Shown piece after piece: positions 36,601 to 45,055 of a stretch of DNA of 64,000 bases. How positions within the stretch are numbered: position 1 is the stretch's first letter; every line of letters begins with the position of its first letter. The notes below the pieces were generated by a model. That model searched no databases. It was not told the origin of the DNA and was given only the letters and a program-made list of their open reading frames with translations. The position numbers were made by a program, and so were the translations under genes. Source of the stretch: Streptomyces sp. SAT1. Its GTDB lineage: Bacteria > Actinomycetota > Actinomycetes > Streptomycetales > Streptomycetaceae. The DNA is taken from assembly GCF_001654495.1 (NCBI RefSeq), contig NZ_CP015849.1:5121501-5185500 (forward strand), in the 5' to 3' direction.

Positions 36601-36964
36601 CTCCCTGGTCGAGGGGGTCGTCGAGTCGGCCCGGCTGCACAAGATCACCGGCGGGCTGCTGCGGATGGCGGGCGACCTGGGTCTCCAGTCGGTGGCCGAC
36701 GGAGTGGACCTGCCCGAGCAGGCGGCCGCGCTGCGCGCGATGGGCTGCACCCACGGCCAGGGCATGGCGTTCTCCGGCCCGCTGGACGAGTACCGGCTGC
36801 GCCGGGCGCTCGCTTCCGGCCACTACCCGGTGCACCACGGAGCGGCCGAACCGGCCTTCGCGGGCGCCGGCGGGGCGGGCATCCGCGCCGGTCAGCTGCC
36901 GGTCGTCTTCGGCGGCGGGGCGAGCCTTCGCCCACATGATGAGACTCCCGTCCCACCCACTTGA
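33677..36964 (+). CDS. membrane PAS-GGDEF protein with degenerate EAL domain
   Basis: This 1095-residue protein has nine or so membrane helices split by a Thr/His/Pro-rich linker (about residues 285-410). A PAS-like domain follows (SLVQGSSDVIMIAAPNGILRYV), then GGDEF at 697-701 and an EAL-like domain. The GGDEF half is intact and has RHGD nine residues before it, the RxxD inhibitory site. In the EAL half, EAL is AAQ (830-832), DDFGTG is DGFGSG and AEGVE is ADGVD, so phosphodiesterase activity is unlikely. It is probably a diguanylate cyclase. GTG 33677 overlaps an upstream TGA; GTG 33668 is also possible. Confidence 0.88.
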   Translation: MSPPVSAVTAPDTARRVPPPPPVRPAGPPPAPGGRLRLASQLTLALVCAGYAVGSACDWGSRQAALIMGDFGLSAAAGTAAVSCALFARGQRVRFRSAWLLFALSSAMASLGNGIWGWYEVVLAEPVPSPSYADLFFLCFAPPAIVGLLVLAKRPVTRAGWVCLVLDAWLIGGSLLTLSWSLALAQAARFDGPSVAHTALSLAYPLLDIVLVSMVLALHFRRSPLNRTAVNTAIGGLALTVLSDALFTSPLMHHSYRSGQLLDAGWFAGSLLLAYAPWVGPHTADHRTADRPGTGLGATARPTADHRPTDHETAAPHAHETTVPRAYEIAVPGPSSPGPAGRGGTAYPSAGHARVADGQLPEADGHAPAGDAPETEGHTRTASERVPGQRQAPPRPAVRPPVPETATERYPATRPIAGSLAALTPYLAAAVCTLGVLYNVLNGHSVDRVVLITAGAVVLALVVRQGIMLLDNIALTQELAQKENHFRSLVQGSSDVIMIAAPNGILRYVSPAAAGVYGRPAEELVGTELAGLIHPEDLGCVVHEVRRFLAASPHEEPTTRIECRFRSGGGASRSGEDGSGGGWLNVESTINRHHGGLIFNSRDVTERVRLQAQLQHNAEHDPLTDLPNRALFTRRVQQALSGRRSTDRGTAVLFIDLDGFKAVNDTIGHQAGDALLVQAARRLHDAVRHGDTASRLGGDEFAALIVGDGTRDRTAREGHILELADRLRVTLSQPYLIDGNDVRVAASIGVAFAEPGLGAGELLRNADLAMYRAKAAGKGRVELYRPQMQQDVVRKAELATRLRSALHDGEFTLLHQPVVCLATGRITSVAAQARWRSSQGVLFTPAEFLRVSEDSDRTAELGRWMLEEAVEQAAERARTGLNVSVVVRVGARRLVDRSMPPGTVEALLSRYGLPSGSLVVELADTDPRVSPDELERRLSALSRIGVRIALDGFGSGHGALMALRRLPVDVLKLDRSLVEGVVESARLHKITGGLLRMAGDLGLQSVADGVDLPEQAAALRAMGCTHGQGMAFSGPLDEYRLRRALASGHYPVHHGAAEPAFAGAGGAGIRAGQLPVVFGGGASLRPHDETPVPPT

Positions 36965-36997
36965 CAGTGGATGCGTGCCGGGGGGAGGGTCATTTCC

Positions 36998-37039
36998 ATG
37001 CGCACCCGAATTCTCGTACTTGGACAGCGCGTCGGCTGA
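36998..37039 (+). CDS. ilvB leader peptide MRTRILVLGQRVG
   Basis: A 13-residue frame opens at ATG 36998 after GGGGGAGGG and ends TGA 37039. It carries consecutive Ile-Leu-Val-Leu codons. Ribosome stalling there when branched-chain aminoacyl-tRNA is scarce would decide which downstream hairpin forms. Attenuation of ilvBNC by such leaders is established in actinobacteria, and this peptide fits the known pattern. Confidence 0.85.
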   Translation: MRTRILVLGQRVG

Positions 37040-37075
37040 GCTGGGACCCAGCGGATGACTCCGCGGACCCCAGCG
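37040..37075 (+). promoter_or_regulatory. alternative hairpins of the ilvB attenuator
   Basis: GCTGGG-A-CCCAGC (37040-37052) and GCGGA-TGAC-TCCGC (37051-37064) share bases. A later CCCCAGC (near 37068-37074) can also pair with GCTGGG. These overlapping pairings suit a switch between antiterminator and terminator. Confidence 0.5.
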
Positions 37076-37092
37076 ACCCTCACCGGCGCGCT

Positions 37093-37126
37093 CCCCTCGC
37101 TTGCCTCACGGCACGAGGGGTTTTTT
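37093..37126 (+). terminator. rho-independent attenuator terminator before ilvB
   Basis: CCCCTCG pairs with CGAGGGG, with an inner TGCC/GGCA extension, followed by TTTTTT at 37121-37126. It is the only classical U-tract terminator I saw in the window. It lies about 97 bases before the ilvB start, after the leader peptide. Confidence 0.9.
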
Positions 37127-37222
37127 GTTGCACGGACACTTGCCGCACCGCGGTCCCAGACCGTGCGAACCTGGCGAAAGCCGACACCCGAACCCTCGCA
37201 GAACCTCAGCATCGAGAAGAGA

Positions 37223-39076
37223 ATGCCGATGACCGAGCAGGCCACCGGGGCCCACCATCCGCAGCCGCGGCCCCGATCCGGAGGACACCAGTCCGCGCCC
37301 GAGCACGTCACGGGTGCGAAGTCCCTCATCCGCTCTCTCGAGGAGGTCGGGGTCGACACCGTGTTCGGCATTCCCGGTGGCACGATCCTTCCCGCGTACG
37401 ACCCGATGATGGACTCCAGCCGGGTGCGCCACGTGCTGGTGAGGCACGAACAGGGCGCGGGCCACGCGGCCACCGGCTACGCCCAGGCGACCGGCAAGGT
37501 CGGAGTCTGCATGGCCACTTCGGGCCCCGGCGCCACCAACCTGGTGACCCCGATCGCCGACGCCAACATGGACTCGGTGCCGCTGGTCGCCATCACCGGC
37601 CAGGTCGTCTCCAAGGCGATCGGCACCGACGCCTTCCAGGAGGCGGACATCGTCGGCATCACGATGCCGATCACCAAGCACAGCTTCCTGGTCACCCGGG
37701 CGGAGGACATCCCGAGGACGATCGCGGAGGCGTTCCACATCGCCTCCACCGGCCGCCCCGGCCCGGTCCTGGTCGACATCCCCAAGGACATCCTCCAGGC
37801 GCAGACCACCTTCTCCTGGCCGCCCGTCACGGACCTGCCCGGCTACCGGCCCGTCACCAAGCCGCACGCCAAGCAGATCCGCGAGGCCGCCAAGCTCATC
37901 ACCGCCGCCAAGCGGCCGGTCCTCTACGTCGGCGGCGGCGTCCTGAAGGCCGGGGCCACCGCCGAGCTGAAGGTGCTGGCCGAACTGACCGGAGCGCCCG
38001 TCACCACCACCCTGATGGCGCTCGGCGCGTTCCCCGACAGCCACCCGCTGCACGTGGGGATGCCGGGCATGCACGGTGCGGTCACCGCCGTCACCGCGCT
38101 GCAGAAGGCCGACCTGATCGTCGCCCTCGGAGCCCGCTTCGACGACCGCGTCACCGGCAAGCTGGACAGCTTCGCCCCGCACGCCAAGATCGTCCACGCC
38201 GACATCGACCCCGCCGAGATCGGCAAGAACCGCGAGGCCGACGTGCCGATCGTCGGCGACGCCCGCGAGGTCATCGCCGACCTGGTCCAGGCCGTCCAGA
38301 AGGAGCACGCCGAGGGCCACCGCGGCGACTACACCGCCTGGTGGAACGACCTCAGCCGCTGGCGCGAGACCTACCCGCTCGGCTACGACCAGCCCGCGGA
38401 CGGCTCGCTGTCCCCGCAGGCGGTCATCGAGCGGATCGGGCAGCTCGCCCCCGAGGGCACCATCTTCGCGGCGGGCGTCGGCCAGCACCAGATGTGGGCC
38501 GCGCACTTCGTCCAGTACGAACAGCCCGCCACCTGGCTGAACTCCGGCGGCGCCGGGACCATGGGCTACGCCGTCCCGGCCGCCATGGGCGCCAAGGCGG
38601 GCAGGCCCGAGCGGACCGTCTGGGCGATCGACGGCGACGGCTGCTTCCAGATGACCAACCAGGAACTGACCACCTGCGCCCTGAACAACATCCCGATCAA
38701 GGTCGCCGTCATCAACAACGGCGCCCTCGGGATGGTCCGCCAGTGGCAGACCCTCTTCTACAACCAGCGCTACTCCAACACGGTCCTGCACTCGGGCCCC
38801 GACGACGTCAACCCGGACGCCCGCGGCACCCGCGTCCCCGACTTCGTGAAGCTGTCGGAGGCCATGGGCTGCTACGCGATCCGCTGCGAGCGCCCCGAGG
38901 ACCTGGACAAGGTCATCGAGGAGGCCAACGCGGTCAACGACCGCCCGGTCGTCGTCGACTTCATCGTCCACGAGGACGCGATGGTCTGGCCGATGGTCGC
39001 CGCCGGCACCTCCAACGACGAGATCATGGCCGCCCGGGACGTCCGCCCCGACTTCGGCGACAACGACGACGACTGA
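37223..39076 (+). CDS. ilvB: acetolactate synthase large subunit
   Basis: IlvB makes acetolactate or acetohydroxybutyrate, the first common step to valine, leucine and isoleucine, using thiamine diphosphate and FAD. The 617-residue protein has a flexible N-terminus, then FGIPGGTILPAYD, the catalytic Glu region VRHEQGAGHAATGYAQ, FAD residues around GMHG, and the ThDP motif GDGCFQMTNQELTTCALNNIPIK. ATG 37223 or 37229 are both near AGAAGAG. Expression is likely attenuated through the leader peptide. Confidence 0.96.
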   Translation: MPMTEQATGAHHPQPRPRSGGHQSAPEHVTGAKSLIRSLEEVGVDTVFGIPGGTILPAYDPMMDSSRVRHVLVRHEQGAGHAATGYAQATGKVGVCMATSGPGATNLVTPIADANMDSVPLVAITGQVVSKAIGTDAFQEADIVGITMPITKHSFLVTRAEDIPRTIAEAFHIASTGRPGPVLVDIPKDILQAQTTFSWPPVTDLPGYRPVTKPHAKQIREAAKLITAAKRPVLYVGGGVLKAGATAELKVLAELTGAPVTTTLMALGAFPDSHPLHVGMPGMHGAVTAVTALQKADLIVALGARFDDRVTGKLDSFAPHAKIVHADIDPAEIGKNREADVPIVGDAREVIADLVQAVQKEHAEGHRGDYTAWWNDLSRWRETYPLGYDQPADGSLSPQAVIERIGQLAPEGTIFAAGVGQHQMWAAHFVQYEQPATWLNSGGAGTMGYAVPAAMGAKAGRPERTVWAIDGDGCFQMTNQELTTCALNNIPIKVAVINNGALGMVRQWQTLFYNQRYSNTVLHSGPDDVNPDARGTRVPDFVKLSEAMGCYAIRCERPEDLDKVIEEANAVNDRPVVVDFIVHEDAMVWPMVAAGTSNDEIMAARDVRPDFGDNDDD

Positions 39077-39110
39077 GAGCCGTCCGGGACTTCAGGAAGG
39101 TACGCCCGTC

Positions 39111-39638
39111 ATGTCCACCAAGCACACGCTCTCGGTCCTGGTCGAGAACACCCCCGGCATCCTCGCCCGGATCGCCGCCCTGTTCTCCCGCCGCGGCTTC
39201 AACATCGACTCGCTCGCGGTCGGCGTCACCGAGCACCCCGACATCTCCCGCATCACCATCGTGGTCGGTGTGGAGGACCTGCCGCTGGAGCAGGTGACCA
39301 AGCAGCTCAACAAGCTCGTCAACGTGCTGAAGATCGTCGAACTGGAACCCGGTTCGGCCGTGCAGCGCGAACTCGTCCTGGTGAAGGTGCGCGCCGACAA
39401 CGAGACGCGCTCCCAGATCACCGAGATCGTCCAGCTCTTCCGCGCCAAGACGGTCGACGTCTCCCCGGAGGCCGTGACCATCGAGGCCACCGGATCCAGC
39501 GACAAGCTGACCGCCATGCTCAAGATGCTGGAGCAGTACGGCATCAAGGAGCTGGTGCAGTCCGGCACCATCGCGATCGGCCGCGGCGCCCGTTCGATCA
39601 CGGACCGGTCGCTGCGCGCCCTCGACCGATCGGCGTAA
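39111..39638 (+). CDS. ilvN: acetolactate synthase small (regulatory) subunit
   Basis: The 175-residue IlvN activates IlvB and confers valine feedback control. An N-terminal ACT domain carries LSVLVENTPGILARIAALFSRRGFNIDSLAVG, and the C-terminal domain ends in GRGARSITDRSLRALDRSA. CAGGAAGG precedes ATG 39111, 34 bases after ilvB, so the two are cotranscribed. Confidence 0.96.
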   Translation: MSTKHTLSVLVENTPGILARIAALFSRRGFNIDSLAVGVTEHPDISRITIVVGVEDLPLEQVTKQLNKLVNVLKIVELEPGSAVQRELVLVKVRADNETRSQITEIVQLFRAKTVDVSPEAVTIEATGSSDKLTAMLKMLEQYGIKELVQSGTIAIGRGARSITDRSLRALDRSA

Positions 39639-39764
39639 CGACACACGGCGACGCGTACGGGCGCGCGGGCGACACCGCCGCCCGTATGCCGAGACCCGCA
39701 AACTTCCCGCCCCCTCACCGGCATACGGTGGGACGCACAACCCGCACACCAAGGAGAGAACCCA

Positions 39765-40763
<999 letters not shown>

Positions 40764-40775
40764 GCCTCAGGGCCG

Positions 40776-40803
40776 AGGGGTCGGAGCCGGTGCTCCGGCC
40801 CCT
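40776..40803 (+). terminator. 12-bp hairpin after ilvC
   Basis: The arms at 40776-40787 and 40792-40803 pair with one G-U wobble, and the loop is CGGT. It lies 13 bases after the stop and ends the ilvBNC operon. Confidence 0.8.
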
Positions 40804-40902
40804 TCGCCGCACCCGGGGCGGCGCCGTCTCCCACGGCGGACCGGCGGCGTTGTCCACCCCGTCCAGCCACGGACGGGTGATCCTTCCGCAGCGGCGTAAT
40901 AC

Positions 40903-40964
40903 GACGCACGCGACGCCACTACACTGCTGCACAACAACGCGTCAGGCCCACAGCGTCGTGCGTC
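40903..40964 (+). promoter_or_regulatory. candidate serA promoter with long-range inverted repeat
   Basis: TACACT at 40920-40925 is a plausible -10 box for serA. It lies inside the loop of an inverted repeat with arms at 40903-40916 and 40953-40964 (12 bp with a two-base bulge). No -35 match is clear. Confidence 0.35.
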
Positions 40965-41049
40965 TTCCACGCGGCTAGCATCCCGCCCACTCCACCGCCT
41001 GCGGCCGTCGGGACGGCCGTCCGCACGCATTGGATTTGTGAGGACTCAC

Positions 41050-42639
41050 GTGAGCTCGAAACCTGTCGTACTCATCGCTGAAGAGCTGTCGCCCGCGACC
41101 GTCGACGCACTCGGTCCGGACTTCGAGATCCGGCACTGCAACGGCGCCGACCGGGCCGAACTGCTCCCCGCCATCGCCGACGTCGACGCGATCCTGATCC
41201 GCTCGGCCACCAAGGTCGACGCCGAGGCCGTCGCCGCCGCCCGCAAGCTCAAGGTCGTCGCCCGCGCCGGTGTCGGCCTGGACAACGTGGACGTCTCCGC
41301 CGCCACCAAGGCCGGCGTGATGGTCGTCAACGCCCCGACCTCCAACATCGTGACCGCCGCCGAACTGGCCTGCGGTCTGCTCCTCGCCACCGCCCGCAAC
41401 ATCCCGCAGGCCAACGCCGCGCTGAAGAACAGCGAGTGGAAGCGCAGCAAGTACACCGGCGTCGAGCTGGCCGAGAAGACCCTCGGCGTCGTCGGCCTCG
41501 GCCGCATCGGCGCCCTGGTCGCCCAGCGCATGTCCGCCTTCGGCATGAAGGTCGTCGCCTACGACCCGTACGTGCAGCCCGCGCGGGCCGCGCAGATGGG
41601 CGTCAAGGTGCTGACGCTGGACGAGCTGCTGGAGGTCTCCGACTTCATCACCGTCCACCTGCCCAAGACCCCCGAGACGCTCGGCCTGATCGGCGAGGAC
41701 GCGCTGCACAAGGTCAAGCCGACCGTGCGCATCGTCAACGCCGCGCGCGGCGGCATCGTCGACGAGGAGGCGCTGTACTCGGCGCTGAAGGAGGGCCGGG
41801 TCGCCGGCGCGGGCCTGGACGTGTACGCCAAGGAGCCGTGCACCGACTCCCCGCTCTTCGAGTTCGACCAGGTCGTCTGCACCCCGCACCTGGGCGCCTC
41901 CACGGACGAGGCGCAGGAGAAGGCGGGCATCGCCGTCGCCAGGTCGGTGCGCCTCGCCCTCGCCGGTGAGCTGGTGCCGGACGCGGTCAACGTGCAGGGC
42001 GGCGTCATCGCCGAGGACGTCAAGCCGGGCCTCCCGCTCGCCGAGCGCCTGGGCCGCATCTTCACGGCGCTCGCCGGTGAGGTCGCCGTCCGCCTCGACG
42101 TCGAGGTCTACGGCGAGATCACCCAGCACGACGTGAAGGTCCTGGAGCTGTCCGCGCTCAAGGGCGTCTTCGAGGACGTCGTCGACGAGACGGTCTCCTA
42201 CGTCAACGCGCCGCTGTTCGCGCAGGAGCGTGGTGTCGAGGTCCGCCTGACCACGAGCAGCGAGTCCGCCGACCACCGCAACGTGGTCACGGTGCGCGGC
42301 ACCCTCGCCGACGGCGAGGAGGTGTCGGTCTCCGGCACCCTCGCCGGACCCAAGCACGTGCAGAAGATCGTCGCCGTCGGCGAGTACGACGTCGACCTCG
42401 CGCTCGCCGACCACATGGTCGTCCTGCGCTACGAGGACCGTCCCGGTGTCGTCGGCACGGTGGGCCGGGTCATCGGCGAGGCGGGCATCAACATCGCCGG
42501 TATGCAGGTGGCCCGCGCGGGCGTGGGCGGCGAGGCGCTGGCCGTGCTGACCGTGGACGACACGGTTCCGGCCGGGGTGCTCGCGGAGGTCTCGGCGGAG
42601 ATCGGGGCCACCTCGGCCCGTTCCGTGAACCTGGTCTGA
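41050..42639 (+). CDS. serA: D-3-phosphoglycerate dehydrogenase
   Basis: SerA oxidises 3-phosphoglycerate in the first step of serine synthesis. The 529-residue protein is the long actinobacterial form. Its catalytic and Rossmann domains have GVVGLGRIGALVAQRM, Arg in NAARGGIVDEEAL and His in TPHLGASTDEAQ. An intervening ASB domain and a C-terminal ACT domain (LRYEDRPGVVGTVGRVIGE) bind serine for feedback. GTG 41050 is chosen because AGGA lies five bases before it; GTG 41038 is weaker. Confidence 0.96.
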   Translation: MSSKPVVLIAEELSPATVDALGPDFEIRHCNGADRAELLPAIADVDAILIRSATKVDAEAVAAARKLKVVARAGVGLDNVDVSAATKAGVMVVNAPTSNIVTAAELACGLLLATARNIPQANAALKNSEWKRSKYTGVELAEKTLGVVGLGRIGALVAQRMSAFGMKVVAYDPYVQPARAAQMGVKVLTLDELLEVSDFITVHLPKTPETLGLIGEDALHKVKPTVRIVNAARGGIVDEEALYSALKEGRVAGAGLDVYAKEPCTDSPLFEFDQVVCTPHLGASTDEAQEKAGIAVARSVRLALAGELVPDAVNVQGGVIAEDVKPGLPLAERLGRIFTALAGEVAVRLDVEVYGEITQHDVKVLELSALKGVFEDVVDETVSYVNAPLFAQERGVEVRLTTSSESADHRNVVTVRGTLADGEEVSVSGTLAGPKHVQKIVAVGEYDVDLALADHMVVLRYEDRPGVVGTVGRVIGEAGINIAGMQVARAGVGGEALAVLTVDDTVPAGVLAEVSAEIGATSARSVNLV

Positions 42640-42695
42640 CGCGCCGGAGGCCGGGGCCGTCGGCCGACGACGGCGAGACTCACGAGAGGCACCGG

Positions 42696-42738
42696 AAGGC
42701 GCCGGGTGAGCTGGAGTTCCCAGCTCACCCGGCGCCTT
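42696..42738. terminator. perfect 19-bp hairpin between serA and the MFS gene
   Basis: The arms at 42696-42714 and 42720-42738 are perfectly complementary, with an AGTTC loop. AA/TT ends can supply a short U stretch in either direction, fitting a bidirectional terminator between convergent genes. Confidence 0.85.
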
Positions 42739-42756
42739 TCGCGTGCCGCCCGGCGC

Positions 42757-44316
42757 TCAGGCGAGCACCTTCTCGGGCTGCGCCTGCTCGGTCTCCTCGA
42801 CCGCCTCGGCCCGGACGCTCACCCGGCGCAGGGTCGCCGTGGCCGCGATCCCGGCCAGGACCAGCAGGGCCGCTCCGGCGAGGGCCGCGCCCTGCATCCC
42901 GTGGGTGAAGGCTTCGCGGGCCGCGGTGACCAGGGCCTCTCCGGTCCGGCCGGGGAGCTGTCCGGCGACGGCGAGCGCGCCGCCCAGGGTCTCGTGGGCC
43001 GGGGCGGGGGCACCGGCCGGGATGTCGTGGCGGTAGATCGCCGTGCCGATGGAGCCGAGCGTCGCCATGCCCAGCGCCCCGCCGAACTCCGAGCCGGTCT
43101 CCAGCAGCGAGGAGGCGGCGCCCGCCTGCTCCGCCGGGGCCGCGCCCAGCGCCAGGTCGGTCATCTGGGAGATCACCATCACGATGCCGGAGGACAGGAC
43201 CGCGCAGGCCGCCAGGACCAGCCAGAGGGAGTCCGTACCGGCCACGGCCAGCATCCCGTAGCCCGCGGCGCCGATGGCGAAGCCGGTGGTGACGACGTAG
43301 GCCCGGTTGACGCCCTTCTGCACCAGCTGGGTGGCGACCGGGGCCGCCATGCCGATCGGCAGCGAGGGCAGCAGCGCCCACAGGGCGGCCTCCATCGCGC
43401 TCTTGCCGAGCACCGACTGGAGGTACTGCGTGGTGAAGAAGGCCGAGCCCATCATGGCGAACGAGGAGATCAGGTTGAGGACGACGGCGGGGGCGAAGCC
43501 GCGGCCGCGGAAGAGGGCGGGCGAGACCATCGGGGAGGCGGCGGTGCGCTGGCGGTGGACGAACAGGGCCGCGAAGAACAGGCCGGTGGCGATCGAGGCG
43601 ACGTAGAGCGGGTGGACGCCCTCGGAGGGGATCTCCTTGAGGCCGTAGACCACGGGGAGCACGGCGGCCATCGACAGCGGGACGCTGATCAGGTCGAACC
43701 GGCCGGGGGCGGGGTTCTTCGACTCGGGGAGCAGGATCGGGCCGAGCACCAGCAGCAGCGCCATCGCGGGCAGGTTGACCAGGAAGACCGAGCCCCACCA
43801 GAAGTACTGCACCAGGATGCCGCTGAGCACCGAGCCGAGCGCGATGCCGGCCGTCATCACACCGGACCAGATGCCGATCGCCTTGGCGCGCTGACCGGGG
43901 TCGGTGAACATCGTGCGCACCAGCGCCATGGTCGAGGGCATCAGGGTGGCGCCGCCGATGCCGAGCACCGCGCGGGCCGCGATCAGGGTCTCCGCGCTGT
44001 TCGCGTAGGCGGCGACCAGGGAGGCGGTGCCGAAGGCGGCGGCGCCGATCAGCAGCAGCCGGCGGCGGCCGATGCGGTCGCCGAGCGAGCCCATCGTCAT
44101 CAGCAGCCCGGCCAGGACGAACGCGTAGATGTCGAAGATCCACAGCTGCTGGGTGCCGGTGGGCTCCAGGTCCGCGCTGATCGCCGGGATGGCGAAGTAG
44201 AGGACCGAGACATCCATCGAGACCAGCAGCAGCGGCAGCATCAGCACGCCGAGGGCGGTCCATTCGCGGCGGCCGGCGAGACCGGCCCGGGTCGTCGTGC
44301 TCGTCGAGTTCGTCAT
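42757..44316 (-). CDS. MFS transporter, DHA2 (14-TM drug exporter) type
   Basis: This 519-residue transporter shows DHA2 features: VSMDVSVLYFAIPAISADL (motif D1), GSLGDRIGRRRLLLIG (motif A), ARAVLGIGGATLMPSTMAL and GIALGSVLSG (motif C). Members export drugs, dyes or antibiotics with proton exchange. It is divergent from a TetR gene, the usual repressor arrangement. ATG 44316 lies one base from the predicted transcription start, so the mRNA is leaderless. Confidence 0.9.
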   Translation of the reverse strand: MTNSTSTTTRAGLAGRREWTALGVLMLPLLLVSMDVSVLYFAIPAISADLEPTGTQQLWIFDIYAFVLAGLLMTMGSLGDRIGRRRLLLIGAAAFGTASLVAAYANSAETLIAARAVLGIGGATLMPSTMALVRTMFTDPGQRAKAIGIWSGVMTAGIALGSVLSGILVQYFWWGSVFLVNLPAMALLLVLGPILLPESKNPAPGRFDLISVPLSMAAVLPVVYGLKEIPSEGVHPLYVASIATGLFFAALFVHRQRTAASPMVSPALFRGRGFAPAVVLNLISSFAMMGSAFFTTQYLQSVLGKSAMEAALWALLPSLPIGMAAPVATQLVQKGVNRAYVVTTGFAIGAAGYGMLAVAGTDSLWLVLAACAVLSSGIVMVISQMTDLALGAAPAEQAGAASSLLETGSEFGGALGMATLGSIGTAIYRHDIPAGAPAPAHETLGGALAVAGQLPGRTGEALVTAAREAFTHGMQGAALAGAALLVLAGIAATATLRRVSVRAEAVEETEQAQPEKVLA

Positions 44317-44323
44317 GGCCACG

Positions 44324-44352
44324 AATGTACACACGTCTTAAACGCTTGTCTA
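44324..44352 (-). promoter_or_regulatory. MFS gene promoter: -35 TAGACA, 17-bp spacer, -10 TACATT
   Basis: Read on the minus strand, TAGACA (44352-44347) and TACATT (44329-44324) are 17 bases apart. Transcription would start at about 44317, one base before the ATG. Confidence 0.6.
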
Positions 44353-44359
44353 GTACGGG

Positions 44360-44399
44360 CGTATAGGTCGCTCGTATAGGTCATCCGTATAGGACGGAT
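44360..44399. promoter_or_regulatory. three CGTATAGG repeats at 13-bp period, putative TetR operator array
   Basis: CGTATAGG begins at 44360, 44373 and 44386, exactly 13 bases apart. The third is part of an inverted repeat ATCCGT-ATAGG-ACGGAT (44383-44399). The array sits between the divergent MFS and TetR promoters. Confidence 0.55.
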
Positions 44400-44414
44400 G
44401 TATGGATCCACGGG

Positions 44415-44420
44415 TAGGCT
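44415..44420 (+). promoter_or_regulatory. -10 box TAGGCT of the TetR gene
   Basis: TAGGCT lies seven bases before ATG 44428. A GGAGGG sequence also precedes the codon, so both leaderless and leadered starts are conceivable. Confidence 0.4.
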
Positions 44421-44427
44421 GGAGGGC

Positions 44428-45027
44428 ATGGGACATCGTGAGGATCTGCTCGACGGCGCGAAGCGCTGCCTGCTGGAGAAGGGGTTCGTGCGGACGACCG
44501 CGCGCGACATCGTCAAGGAGTCCGGGACCAACCTGGCCTCCATCGGCTACCACTACGGCTCGAAGGACGCGCTGCTGGTGAGGGCCTATGTCTCCCTCGT
44601 CGAGGAGATGAGCGGCAGCGGCGGCCCCGCCTGGTCGGCGGCGGCCGGGAGCGGCTCGGCCCCCGGGTCGCTGGAGCGGTTCCAGGAGGTCTGGGAGCAG
44701 ATCATCCGCTCGGTGCCGGCCTCCCGCCCCACCTGGCTGCTCAGCCTGGAGCTGATCCTCCAGGGCGACCGGCTGCCCGAGGTGCGCAAGCTGCTCGCGC
44801 AGGCCCAGGAGGAGGGCCGCTCCGGCATCCTGCCCCTGTTCACCGACGTCCCCGAGGCCGACCTCGACAAGGAGGCCGTCGACACCGAGGGCCGCCTCTA
44901 CCAGACCCTCCTCCAGGGCCTCATGGTGCAGTGGCTCTTCGACCCGGACACCGCCACCCGCGCCGACCAGCTCACCGAGGGCCTGCGCCGGGTGCTGGCG
45001 GGCGCCGCGCAGAGCGCCCAGCGGTAG
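44428..45027 (+). CDS. TetR family transcriptional regulator
   Basis: This 199-residue protein has the TetR HTH (GFVRTTARDIVKESGTNLASIGYHYGSK). The C-terminal ligand domain has TWLLSLELILQGDRLPEVRK. It is divergent from the DHA2 exporter, with a CGTATAGG array between them, and is likely its repressor, relieved by the exported compound. ATG 44428 is chosen over 44398 because of the TAGGCT box and GGAGGG. Confidence 0.88.
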   Translation: MGHREDLLDGAKRCLLEKGFVRTTARDIVKESGTNLASIGYHYGSKDALLVRAYVSLVEEMSGSGGPAWSAAAGSGSAPGSLERFQEVWEQIIRSVPASRPTWLLSLELILQGDRLPEVRKLLAQAQEEGRSGILPLFTDVPEADLDKEAVDTEGRLYQTLLQGLMVQWLFDPDTATRADQLTEGLRRVLAGAAQSAQR

Positions 45028-45055
45028 CCCGCGCCGTGCTGAGCGCCGGGCGCGG

